A stretch of 64,000 nt of DNA from Tetrahymena thermophila SB210 (Eukaryota; Ciliophora; Oligohymenophorea; Hymenostomatida; Tetrahymenidae), in contig NW_002476512.1 of NCBI RefSeq assembly GCF_000189635.1, forward strand, positions 806,001 through 870,000, in the 5' to 3' direction. Positions 26,531 through 39,074 of this stretch are shown here, piece by piece (position 1 is the first letter of the stretch; each line of letters begins with the position of its first letter). The notes beneath the pieces are model-generated. The model was not told where the DNA came from. It saw only the letters and a list, made by a program, of their open reading frames with translations, and did not search any database. Made by a program: the position numbers and the translations under genes.

Positions 26531-28715
26531 ATGAAATTTAGCACAATTTATTTAGTGCACAGTCTAATTATTTTATCCTTCCAGATTGTAAACTGTGATT
26601 CAGAACCACAGAATCTTTACCTAGACACAACTTATTAGATAACCTAAAACCAGACAGCAGAGAATTTTCAAATAAATATTTTCTCTGTTGATCCAAGATT
26701 CAATTATTTGATCATTCAGATAGATGTTATTTCTCCCATGTATCCTGTTTATAAGTTCGTTGCTTGCCTTAACTTCAATCAAAATAACTTAGATTAGCAA
26801 TCTTAATAATATACAGAACTTAATGCTTGCTAATTTATCGATACTTTGGCTACTCAATAATAGTTAAGTTAACATCTTTTAATAATATAAACCAATTATT
26901 CAGATTATTCTACTAGAACTCCTACATTTTTAACAATCCTATACACTTAAAAATTTAATGATAATACTGTACAAAACCTTTAATCACTTCATCAAATTTA
27001 ATACAATGTTAAAATTTATTAAGATTATCTTTACCCATGCCATAAAAATTGCAATCAACAAGGATATTGCGATAACTAATTAGGAAAGTGCACTTGTGAA
27101 TCATAATTTTATGGGATCGACTGCAGTGTATAATTGAACGCATTAAATATAAGTGAAACTTAAAACATAACTATCTCCTCGATGGAGTAGAGATACTTTA
27201 TTTTATAATTTGAAGATGCTTTAACAAAATCAAATGGTAAAAGTACTTAAATTTGTTTATAAAATTTAAATGGTACGGCAATAATATATTTTTAAGTAAT
27301 TTTTAACAAATTAGAATTACCTTCTATTTTTAATAATAATATCTCACAAAAAATACAAACAAATGAAATTATAACTATTTTGAGTTTAGAACAAAAGTGT
27401 AATGAATACTAAACATATAAAAGCTTTTCAAATAACTATTAATTAAAAAGTTGCTTTGCAGTGATAAGTATTTAATAATCAATATCAGATGAACCTACAA
27501 TGCTTTCCATTTCAGCCCAATATTCGCAATAAACAATAAGTTAGCAAAATTCTTCAGAATAATCTAAACAAGATAAAGACATTTCATAAATAAAAATAAT
27601 AATAATAATAATAATAGTAGTAGTAACTTTGTCAGTTTTTCTTCTTTGTATTTTTATTTTCGTGTTAGTTAAAATGAGGAAAAGAAGAGCTTCAACTTAA
27701 AATAGACTTAATCAAAATTTATAAAGGCCAAATAATGAATACTTTTAAATAAAAGTTGATGTGACAAAGGCAAAAATACTTTTTTTACAAGAAGCCTTTA
27801 TGCCAATTGTTTAATATGATTCCTTCAAAAAATAAAATGAAATCAACATAATTTAAATAAGATAAGACAACCAGATGATAAAGAAAGAATAAAACTAAAA
27901 TGAATAAAACTTTACAGAAAATATGTTTATAATTAAAGATAGAATAGAAGGCGATTAACAACAGAATATAGGTAAGGATCGTTAAAATTAAGATAAAAAC
28001 TCAAAAGACCAAAATACAAAGGAAGATATTTAGGTTGATAAGGATAACACAAATAACTGTTCTATTTGCTTGGTTGAGATTGTTACTTAAGATGAGCTTA
28101 GGTTAACTATTTGCAGGCATTTGTTTCATTCTAATTGCTTGATTTCGTGGATTAGCTAAAATGATAGTTGTCCTCTTTGCAGATAAAGTTTTGCTATAAT
28201 TGATATAATAGATTATTTAATCACCCAAAAAATCAATTAAAACGCAACAAAAGAATAGGTAGCTGATATTTAAAGCCAAAAAGATAAAATATTAGAGGTA
28301 TTATCAAATGAAAAAAATAAATAATTAACCATATCTGATTTTGAGCTATTAAATATATTCAAATATTTTTTACCATTTGAAACACTCTAAAAATATCAAC
28401 TGATCTAGAAGTAATCAAATCAATAATGCAACAATGAAGCAGAAAATAAATATTAAGAATAAATTTCCGTATTTGAATAATTTAAAAATAGGAAGAAATG
28501 TTCTATTTATTTTGGTAAAAAATTTATAATCTAAAATTTATTTTTAAAAATAATATTTTTATTTATTAATCTCAAAAGATAATACTACATTCGATTAATC
28601 TCCAACTAGTATGTTAATGAGTAACCATTTGAGTTAATAATTTAGAAATAACTTTCAAACAGCTAATTAAACAGAAAGCCTTATTTAAGAAAGAAGAGTA
28701 AGCATCTTTCATTGA
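26531..28715 (+). CDS. Secretory EGF-like / TM / RING-H2 protein
   Basis: Two exons, 26531-28514 and 28579-28715 (64-nt intron, phase 1), 706 aa. Residues 1-22 are a signal peptide ending at a Cys. The luminal part carries one EGF-like module with six cysteines (C170, C174, C180, C187, C189, C198). A single TM helix spans about 354-382 and starts with a run of Ile encoded by an ATA microsatellite. The cytosolic part is basic and Gln/Asn-rich, then a RING-H2 finger: C510, C513, C528, H530, H533, C536, C547, C550 (ending CPLC). The layout (luminal domain, one TM, cytosolic RING-H2) is that of GRAIL-like transmembrane ubiquitin ligases of endosomes and plasma membrane; the EGF module in place of a PA domain is notable. 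Substrate unknown. It is convergent with the LRR gene. Confidence 0.88.
27594..27622 (+). repeat. ATA/GTA triplet run inside a TM-helix coding region
   Basis: A run of ATA triplets followed by three GTA triplets, in frame inside the EGF/TM/RING gene. It encodes the Ile-Val start of the single membrane helix (from residue ~354). Confidence 0.85.
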
Positions 28716-29726
28716 TTAAGATTGCGAAGACAATTAAATTAAATAGAAGTCTTCTATTTAAATAAATAAATTAGAAAATTAAATAAATATTATAAACTAA
28801 ATATTATTTTTATAATTATAATATAAAATACTTGAGATTATTAACATCAAAATAATTGCTAATTAATAGGATTTTTAACTAATAGTTAGTTCAGAGGTAT
28901 GCATCTATCTTTGAATTAAACATAAATTTTTATCTGAATAAGAGAAACAAATGCATGCACTTAGTATTGACTAAACTTATAAGGATAATAAAATTAGATA
29001 AACATCAAAAGTTATTAATTAAATTAATTTTTAATTAATCAATTAAGATTAAATTTATTTTTTTTATTTTAAAACCTTATTTTTTCTTAAGTTTGTTATA
29101 TTTATGTTTGCTTTAAACTTTGCTTAAAAAGAGATAATTTAGTTTTTTAATTGATTTTTCAATATTTCTAATATCTTTTTTACTATTTATCCAAATTACC
29201 TACCCCATTTTTATTTATTTTTTTTGTCAAAATTTTAAATAGTTTTTTTAAATTTAAAAATATTTTAAAAGTAAAATTTGATTTCTCTATTAGGTTTTAT
29301 TTAAGTCTTGGTATCTAATTAATCATGGTAAATAAAAAAAAGGATAGAAATATGATTGATCGACAATATTTAAGATTAAAATATATTTAACTGGCATGTA
29401 AAAGTTTGGCATTTATATAATTTCATAAGATATAATTTAACACTAAAAATTTTTAATTATTTGATCCTTTTTAGAGAAAAAGGAGAGTTGGTTTAAGAGG
29501 AATTAATTTATTTAAGTAAATTTAATTTTTTTATTTTTTATTTTTACAAACAATTTATTTACTTACAAAAATAAATATGAATGATATTTATAATAAAAAA
29601 CAAGAATAAAATCTAATATATAGAAGGTTAAAAAAACTTTTTCAAAATATTAAAAATAAAAAAACCTTTAATATTCAATTATTTAAACATTTAATATTTA
29701 TTCTTCCTTTTTTCGCCATTTGCTTA
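28716..29726. other. Spacer between convergent RING and LRR genes
   Basis: Both genes end here tail to tail. The sequence is very AT-rich with no further exon that I can support. Confidence 0.7.
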
Positions 29727-32700
29727 TCAACAGAATTATTTTTGAAAGACAACTAATCTTTTTGATTTAAGACACTTGCTTATTACTTTGAAATTTTATG
29801 ATTAACACATGTAGCTAAAATTTTATAATAAATTTGTGTAAATTTTAAATAAATATCTAATAGAATAAACTTTCAAATTAAAAATTATTTCTTAAATTAA
29901 TATATAAATAAATAAAATAATATTAGTCAAATAAAATAGATAAAAAATAAATCAAATAAATTCAAAGAAATTTTTTATTTTAAATTAGTTTTTATAATTC
30001 AAAATATCACAATCCAAAACAAATAAACTATTTTTACTCAAGCTGAAGTATCAAATTTGAGAGATTAATGCAATTTGCTAAACCAGAACCTAAGCATGAT
30101 GCACCTTCATAACCAATTTTATTGCCACTTTTTAAATATTATAGAAAAAATATATCATTAAATAGTTAAATAGAAGGAAAAAATGAAGAAAGAATATGAA
30201 ATAATAAAATTAATTAATTGATAATAAAAGAAAAAGTTAAAAATAAAATAATGAGTTAAATTAAAAAAGAAAGAACAAAAAAAAAGCAAGCACAATAAAA
30301 AGTAAAAAAAAGAGAGCTTTGTTGTTTTAAATTTGTTTTTATAACTCAAAATATCACAATCTAAAATAAATAAACTGTTTTTACTTAAGCTTAAGTGTCA
30401 AATTTGAGAGATTAATGCAATTTGTTAAACCAGAAGATAAGCCTGATGTACCTTCATCACCAATTTGATTGCACCTTTTTAAATATTGAAGTAAAAATAT
30501 ATCATTAAATAGTTAATTTGAGGGAAAAAATGAAGAAAGAATATGAAATAATAAGATCAATAATTAATTGATAATAAAAGCAAAAGTTGAAAAGAAAATG
30601 AGAGTTAAATTAACAAAGAAAGAATAAAAAAAAAAAAAAAAGCAAGCACAATAAAAATGAAAAGAAAAGACAGCTTTATTGTTTTAAATTAGTTTTTATA
30701 ATTCAAAATATCGCAATCCAAAACAAATAAACTGTTTTTACCTAAGGTCAAGTGACAAATTTGAGAGATTAATGCAATTTGCTAAACCAGAAGATAAGCC
30801 TGATGCACCCTTTGCACCAATTTAATTTTCACTTTTTAAATATTGAAGAAAAAATATATTATTAAATAGTTAATTAGAAGAAAAAAATGAAGAAAGAATA
30901 TGAAATAATAAGATAATTAATTTATAATAAAAAGAAAAGTTAAAAATAGAATGATGAGTTAAATTAACAAAGAAAGAACAAAAAAAAAAAGCAAGCACAA
31001 TAAAAAGGAAAAGAAAAGAGATCTTTATTGTTTTAAATTTGTTTTTATAATTCAAAATATCACAATCCAAAACAAATAAACTGTTTTTACATAAGGTCAA
31101 GTGACAAATTTGAGAGATTAATGCAATTTGATAAACCAGAACCTAAGCCTGATGGACCTTCATCACTAATTTTATTACCACTTTTTAAATATTGAAGAAA
31201 AAATATTTAATTAAATAGTTAATTAGAAGGAAAAAATGAAGAAAGAATATGAAATAATAAAATTAATTAGTTGAAAATAAAAGTAAAAGTTAAATATAAA
31301 ATGATGAGAGTTAAATTAACAAAGAAAGAACAAAAAAAAAAAGTAAAATAATAAAAAAGAAAAGAGAGCTTTATTGTTTTAAATTAGTTTTTATATTTAA
31401 AAATATCACAATTCAAAACAAATAAACTGTTTTTACCGAAGATTAAGTGTCAAATTTGAGAGATTAATGCAATTTGCTAAACCAGAACCTAAGCCTGATG
31501 CACCAATTGCACAAATTTAATTGTTCCTTTTTAAATATTGAATAAAAAATATATCATTAAATAGGAAAAAATGAACAAAGAATATGAAATAAGAAAATTA
31601 ATTAATTGATAATAAAATCAAAAGTTAAAAATAGAATGATGAGTTAAATTAAAAAGAAAGAAAGAACAAAAAAAAAAAAGCAAAAAAAGCACAATAAAAA
31701 AGAAAAGAAATGAGAGTTTTATTGTTTTAAATTAGTTTTTATAATTCAAAATATCACAATCCAAAATAAATAAACTGTTTTTACATAAGGTGAAGTGACA
31801 AATTTGAGAGATTAATGCAATTTGCTAAACCAGAACCTAAGCCTGATGCACCTTCATCACCAATTTTATTGCCACTTTTTAAATATTGTAGAAAAAATAT
31901 ATCATTAAATAGTTAATTAGTAGGAAAGAATAAAAAAAAAATATGAAATAACAAAATTAATTAATTGAAAATAAAAGCAAAAGTTAAAAATAAAATGATG
32001 ATTTAAATTAATAAAAAAAGATCAAAAAAAAGCAAGCACAATAAAAAGGAAAAGAAAAGAGATCTTTATTGTTTTAAATTAATTTTTATAATTCAAAATA
32101 TCACAATCAAAAACAAATAAACTGTTTTTACTTAAGGTAAAGTGACAAATTTGAGAGATTAATGCAATTTGCTAAACCTGAACCTAAGCCTGATACCCCT
32201 TCATCACCAATTTAATTTTAACTTTTTAAATATTGAAGAAAAAACATATCATTAAATAGTAAATTAGAAGGAAAAAATGAAGATAGAATATGAAATAATA
32301 AGATTAATTAATTGATAATAAAAGCAAAAGTTGAAAAGAAAATGAGAGTTAAATTAACAAAGAAAGAAAAAAAACAAAAACAAGCACAATAAAAAGGAAA
32401 AGAAAAGAGATCTTTATTGTTTTAAATTTGTTTTTATAATTCAAAATATCACAATCCAAAACAAATAAACTATTTTTACTCAAGGTAAAGTAACATATTT
32501 TAGAGATTAATGCAATTTGCTAAACCAGAACCTAAGATTGATGCACCCATTTCACCTATTAAATTGGTACTTTTTAAATATTGAAGAAATAATATATCAT
32601 TAAATATTTAATTAGAAAGAAAATAATAAAGAAAAAATATGAAATAATAAAATTAATTAATTGATAATAAAAGCAAAAGTTAAAAATAGAATGATGAGTT

Positions 32701-35700
32701 AAATTAACAAAGAAAGAACAAAAAAAAAAAAGCAAGCACAATAATAAGGAAAAGAAAAAGAGCTTTATTGTTATAAATTAGTTTTTATAATTCAAAATAT
32801 CACAATCTAAAACAAATAAATTGGTTTTACCGAAGGTCAAGTGACAAATTTGAGCAATTAATGTAATTTGCTAAACCAGAACTTAAGCTTGATGCACCTT
32901 CATCACCAATTTTATTTTTCCTTTTTAAATATTGAAGAAATAATATATCATTAAATAGTTAATTAGAAGGAAAAAATGAAGAAAGAATATGAAATAATAA
33001 AATTAATTAATTGATTACAAAAGCAAAAGTTAAAAATAAAATGATGAGTTAAATTAAAAAAGAAAGAACAAAAAAAAAAAGCAAGCACAGTAAAAAGGAA
33101 AAGAAAATAGAGCTTTATTGTTTTAATTTAGTTTTTATAACTCAAAATATCACAATCCAAAACAAATAAACTGTTTTTACAAAAGGCTAAGTGTCAAATT
33201 TGAGAGATTAATGCAATTTGCTAAACCAAAACCTAAGCCTGATACCCCTTTATCACCAATTTAATTTTAACTTTTTAAATATTGAAGAAAAAATATATCA
33301 TTAAATAGTTAATTAGAAGGAAAAAATGAAGATAGAATATGAAATAATAAAATTAATTAATTGATTATAAAAGCAAAAGTTAAAAATAAAATGATGATTT
33401 AAATTAACAAAGAAATAACAAAAAAAAAGCAAGCACAATAAAAAGGAAAAGAAAAGAGATCTTTATTGTTTTAAATTAATTTTTATAATTCAAAATATCA
33501 CAATCAAAAACAAATAAACTGTTTTTACTTAAGGTAAAGTGACAAATTTGAGAGATTAATGCAATTTGCTAAACCTGAACCTAAGCCTGATACCCCTTCA
33601 TCACCAATTTAATTTTAACTTTTTAAATATTGAACAAAAAATATATCATCAAATAGTAAATTAGAAGCAAAAAATGAAGAAACAATTTGAAATAATAAGA
33701 TATATTAATTGATAATAAAAGCAAAAGTTAAAAATAAAATGATGTATTAAATTAACAAAGAAAGAACAAACAAAAAAAAAAGCTTTATTATTTAAAATTA
33801 GTTTTGATAATTCAAAATATCACAATCCAAAACAAATAAACTGTTTTTACCCAAGATCAAGTGACAAATTTGAGAGATTAATTTAATTTGCTAAACCAGA
33901 ACCTAAGCCTGATGCACCCTTTGCATCAATTTTATTATAACTTTTTAAATATTGAAGAAAAAATATATCATTAAATAGTTAAGTAGAAGGAAAAAATGAA
34001 GAAAGAATATGCAATAATAGGATTAATTAATTAATAATAAAAGTAAAAGTTGAAAATAAAATGATGAGTTAAATTAATAAAGAAAGAAAAAAAAAAACAA
34101 AAAAAGCACAATAAAAAGGAAAAGAAAATAGAGCTTTATTGTTTTAAATTAGTTTTTATAATTCAAAATATCACAATCCAAAACAAATAAACTGTTTTTA
34201 CATAGAAAAATCAAAAATAATATATTTAAAGACCTAATAAATACAAAAAGAACAAACAATAATACATATAAATATAATAAATAAATAAATAATTTTTAAT
34301 TTAAGTTGTATTCTGAGTGCATTTATATGTGCGAGTATTTCTATTCTATTCTATCACCAATATTATTATCACTTTTAAAATATTGAAGAAAAAATATATC
34401 ATTAAATAGTTAATTAGAAGGAAAAAATGAAGAAAGAATATCAAATAATAAAATTAATTAATTGAAAATAAAAATAAAATGATAAGAGTTAAATTAACAA
34501 AGAAAGAACAAACAAAAAAAGCAAGCACAATAAAAATAAAAAGAAAAGAGAGCTTTATTGTTTTAAATTTGTTTTTATAATTCAAAATATCACAATCCAA
34601 AACAAATAAACTGTTTTTACCTAATGTTAAGTGTTAAATTTTAGAGATTAACACAATTTGCTAAACCAGAAGATAAGCCTTATGCACCCTTTGCACAAAT
34701 TTAATTGTTCCTTTTTAAATATTGAAGAAAACATATATCATTAAATAGTTAATTAGAAGTAAAAATATGAAGAAAGAATAAGAAATAATAAGATCAATTA
34801 AATCATAATAAAAGCAAAAGTTAAAAATAGAATGATGAGTTAAATTAACAAAGAAAGAAGAAAAAAAAAAAGCAAGCACAATAAAAATAAAAAGAAAAGA
34901 GAGCTTTATTGTTTTAAATTAATTTTTATAATTCAAAATATCACAATCCAAAACAAATAAACTGTCTTTACTAAAGGATAAGTGTCAAATTTGAGAGATT
35001 AATGCAATATGCTAAACCAGAACCTAAGCATGATGCACCTTCATCACCAATTTTATTGTAGCTTTTTAAATATTGAAGAAAATATATATTATTAAATAGT
35101 TAATTAGAAGAAAAAAATGAAGAAAGAATATGAAATAATAAGATCAATTAATTGATAATAAAAGCAAAAGTTAAAAATAAAATGATGATTTAAATTAACA
35201 AAGAACAAAAAAAAAAGCAAGCACAATAAAAAGGAAAAGAAAAAGAGCTTTATTATTTTAAATTAGTTTTTATAATTCAAAATATCACAATCCAAAACAA
35301 ATAAACTGTTTTTACTAAAGGCTAATTGTCAAATTTGAGAGATTAGCGCAATTTGCTAAACCAGAACCTAAACCTAATACACCCTTTGCACAAATTTAAT
35401 TGTTCCTTTTTAAAAATTGAAGAAATAATATATCATTAAATAGTTAATTAGAAGGAAAAAAATGAAGAAACAATATGAAATAATAAGATTAATTAATTGA
35501 TAATAAAAGCAAATGTTAAAAATAAAATGATGATTTAAATTAAAAAAGAAAGAACAAAAAAAAAAGCAAGCACAATAAAAAGGAAAAGAAAAAGAGCTTT
35601 ATTGTTTTAAATTAGTTTTTATAATTCAAAATATCACAATCCAAAACAAATAAACTGTTTTTACCCAAGGTCAAGTGACAAATTTGAGAGATTAATGTAT

Positions 35701-37159
35701 TTTGCTAAACCAGAACATAAGCCTTATGTACCTTCATCACCAATTTCATTATACCTTTTTAAATATTGAAGTAAAAATATATCATTAAATAGTTAAGTAG
35801 AAGGAAAAAATGAAGAAAGAATATGCAATAATAAGATTAATTAATTGATAATAAAAGTAAAAGTTGAAAATAAAATGATGAGTTAATAAATTAACAAAAA
35901 AGAACAAAAAGAAATCAAGCACAATAAAAAGAAAAATAAAAGAGAGCTTTATTGTTTTAAATTAGTTTTTATAATTCAAAGTATCATAATCCAAAACAAA
36001 TAAACTGTTTTTACGAAACGTTAAGTGTCAAATTTGAGAGATTAATGCAATTTGCTAAACCAGAACCTAAACCTAATGCACCTTCATCATCAATTTTGTT
36101 GCCACTTTTTAAATATTATAGAAAAAATATATCATTAAATAGTTAAATAGAAGGAAAAAATGAAGAAAGAATATGAAATAATAAGATTAATTAATTGATA
36201 ATAAAAGTAAAAGTTAAAAATAAAATGATGAGTTAAATTAACAAAGAAAGAATAAAAAAAAAAAAGCAAGAACAATAAAAAGGAAAAGAAAAGAGAGCTT
36301 TATTGTTTTAAATTAGTTTTTATAATTCAAAATATCATAATCCAAAACAAATAAACTGTTTTTACCGAAGGTTAAGTGTCAAATTTTAGAGATTAACACA
36401 ATTTGCTAAACCAGAACCTAAACCTGATACACCCTTTGCACAAATTTAATTATTCCTTTTTAAATATCGAAGAAAAAATATATCATTAAATAGTTAATTA
36501 GAAGGAAAAAATGAAGAAAGAATATGAAATAATAAAATTAATTAAATGATTATAAAAGCAAAAGTTAAAAATAAAATGATGAGCTAAATTAACAAAGAAA
36601 GAACAAAAAAAAAAAAGAAAGCACAATAAAAAGAAAAAGAAAAAAGAGCTATATTGTGTTAAATTAGTTTTTATAATTCAAAATATCATAATCCAAAACT
36701 AATAAATTATTTTTACTCAAGGTAAAGTGACAAATTTGAGAGATTAATGCAATTTGCTAAACCAGAACCTAAACCTGATGCACCCTTTTTACCAATTTTA
36801 TTGCCACTTTTTAAATATTGAAGAAGTAATATTTCATTAAATAGTTAATTCAAAGGAAAAAATGAAGAAAGAATATGAAATAATAAGATTAATTAATTGA
36901 TAATAAAAGTAAAAGTTGAAAATAAAATGATGAGTTAAATTAATAAAGAAAGAACAAAAAAAAAGCAAAAAAAGCACAATAAAAAGGAAAAGAAAAGAGA
37001 GCTTTATTGTTTTAAATTAGTTTTTATAATTCAAAATATCACATTCAAAAACAAATAAACTGTCTTTACTCAAGCTGAAGTGTCAAATTTGAGAGATTAA
37101 TGCAATTTGCTAAACCAAAACCTAAGCCTGATATACCTTCATCACCAATTTAATTACCA
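29727..37159 (-). CDS. Leucine-rich-repeat protein of tandem 90-bp exons (5' end not found)
   Basis: Twenty intact LRR exons of exactly 90 bp, joined by phase-2 introns. In transcription order they start (upper coordinate) at 37159, 36806, 36455, 36104, 35754, 35405, 35061, 34710, [disrupted 34371], 33940, 33618, 33270, 32920, 32569, 32221, 31874, 31526, 31180, 30831, 30474 and 30127. The terminal exon 29727-29814 encodes a basic end (KCLKSKRLVVFQKQFC) and TGA. Each LRR exon encodes 30 residues of ribonuclease-inhibitor type, e.g. GNKIGDEGASGLGSGL then ANCINLSNLTLNL; none contains an in-frame TGA. Introns run GTAAAAACAG...TTTAAAAAG. Tandem 90-bp phase-2 LRR exons are a known young gene class in Tetrahymena. 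Such domains usually bind proteins on their concave face; the partner is unknown. I could not locate the start codon with confidence, so the 5' end is partial. Confidence 0.82.
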
Positions 37160-37352
37160 CTTTTTAAATATTGAAGAAAAAAAATATCATTAAATAGTTA
37201 ATTAGAAGGAAAAAATTAAGAAAGAATATGAAATAATAAAAATAAAATTAAAAATAAAAATAAAAATAAAATGATGAGTTAAATTAACAAAGAAAGAACA
37301 AACAAAAAAAGCAAGCACTATAAAAATAAAAAGAAAAGATAGCTTTATTATT
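30020..37352. repeat. Tandem array of ~350-bp LRR exon + intron units
   Basis: Twenty-one direct units. Exon-to-exon spacing (lower coordinates) is 344-357 bp for nearly all, with one 322-bp unit (33529 to 33851) and one 419-bp unit (34202 to 34621). Each unit holds a 90-bp exon and a ~258-bp intron. The introns are very similar along their whole length, including a poly-A tract beside an AAGCAAGCACAATAAAAA-like phrase and the phrase AATTCAAAATATCACAATCC. High intron similarity points to recent expansion or ongoing homogenisation. The array ends abruptly at about 37352, part way through a unit. Confidence 0.93.
34202..34371 (-). pseudogene. Disrupted LRR exon in the array
   Basis: Both splice-site contexts of a normal unit are present (intron 5' motif on the lower side, AAAG on the upper side), but the space between them is 170 nt instead of 90. 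Only the first ~18 nt of LRR coding (DNNIGD) remain, then ~150 nt unlike the other units, including a CTATT pentanucleotide run and an AATA tract. As 170 is not a multiple of three, using it as an exon would shift the frame. Skipping it would keep the frame, because the neighbours are all 90-nt phase-2 exons. Confidence 0.75.
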
Positions 37353-39074
37353 TTAAATTATTGAGGTATTTTTAATGTTGGAAATTTTGATTTTTGAGTT
37401 CGTAAATTTTTTCAAAAATAAATATGATATAAGAATATACGGTGAATAATATTTCAAATTTTGCATTTTGTGAATGCTTTCTAAAAACTCAAAAATAAAT
37501 CTGTTTTAAGCTAGTTTAGCTTTATTTATTATGTTATTAAGATATATTACATTTCACCTTTTATAAATTAAATAGGCATTTCACTCAAGTTAAATAGAAG
37601 GAAAAAAAGAAGAAAAAATAATAAATAATTAAAAATTGAAATGAAAATTAAGTTAAAATACTAAAAAATGTTTGTTTTAATAAAAATCTATAAATAATGA
37701 TGATAATTTTTATAATAAAAGTTATAATTAATTGAAAGTTAAATTTATAAAAAATATTAATAATAATAAAAATAATATTTTTTAATTAAATATACTTCAG
37801 ATAAATATGGAGAACCTAATGAGATGATAGTGAAGAGCTTAAAAACTTTTTTGTTAATTTATATAAATTTAAAGGATATTAATAAAAAAATTAATAATTA
37901 CTTTTTTTAATTGCCTGTAATATTAAATCTATTATATCATTTATTTTTTTTCAAAAATATAGAATAAAAATATATGAAATTTAATTAATTAATTATTAAT
38001 GGATAAAAAGAACAAATAAATATATTAATTATCAAATATTAATTTATATTTTTGGTTTTATGAAGATATAGATATCATAGAAAATTTAATTTAACATTCA
38101 TTATTTAAACTTAATATTTGTATGTAAAACATATACTTACAAAAATAATAGGAATTAGAGATAGCCAGTTATTTATTCGTATTTCATAATGTTTATAAGT
38201 AGATTATTCTGTTTTAGCTCTGTAATTTTACGAATTTTTATAATACCTCAAATTATAGCAAGGTGCCATACAAAAATTTTATGGTTTTCATGCCGCTTAT
38301 TAATAGATTTTTTATTTATTTATAAAAAAATTTGTTTTTATATTTTATAATAAAATTGTTATCAATAATTTAATTTATTATAATATCAAAAATAAATAAT
38401 TTTTTTATGTCAAAGTTTTTAAATTTAGCTAAATTTGTGAATTTAGTTATTTTTATGAATTATTTTTTTTATTATATTACAAAACTAGAGTGATCTAATC
38501 ATAGTATATAAATATATATCTCCTCCAATATTTGCTTAATTATTCTAAATTAAACAATCTTCCTTTTTAGAATAAATTTATGAGTTTTGTGGTCTGACTT
38601 TCTTGCAGATAAAGTAGCATTAGCAAAGAATATAAACATAATTCTTCAATTTTATTAATAAATGATTTTCCTAATAGATACCACCACTTATTTATAATAT
38701 CTATTTATTAATCTAATCAAAGTATATATAGATCCTCCTTATCCTTTAGCTTCTATATTATATTTAAGAGAAAATATTATAAATTTAAATTTCATCTGAT
38801 TTATTGATAATAATAATGAATAATGCTTTTTAATTTAACATCATTACTGATTCTATTTAATGTAATTTGAGATTGAATATATCTCTATATTATATAATTG
38901 TTTATTCTTTTATTAAAGAACTTTAAAGACTACAAAATAAGTGCTAAGACTAACTAACTAACCATCAGCTAGTTTTTTAAGCTGAAGATAATATTTTAAT
39001 ATGGCAATTTAATCAATTATAATATTATATTTAAATTAATAGTCATAAATAATTTTAAATTAAAGTTTTTTAAC
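37353..39074. other. Region upstream of the LRR array, no clear exon
   Basis: Here the 5' exons of the LRR gene should begin, but I find none with confidence. On the minus strand, 38560-38700 is open and moderately coding-like (WYLLGKSFINKIEELCLYSL), preceded by an AATAAG acceptor-like site, but I could not join it in frame to the array. The rest is AT-rich. Confidence 0.45.

Noticed and set aside
30158-31100. Standard-code open frames within the LRR array
   Set aside because: They are in intron sequence and arise from the repeated poly-T/poly-A tracts, not from the 90-bp exons.
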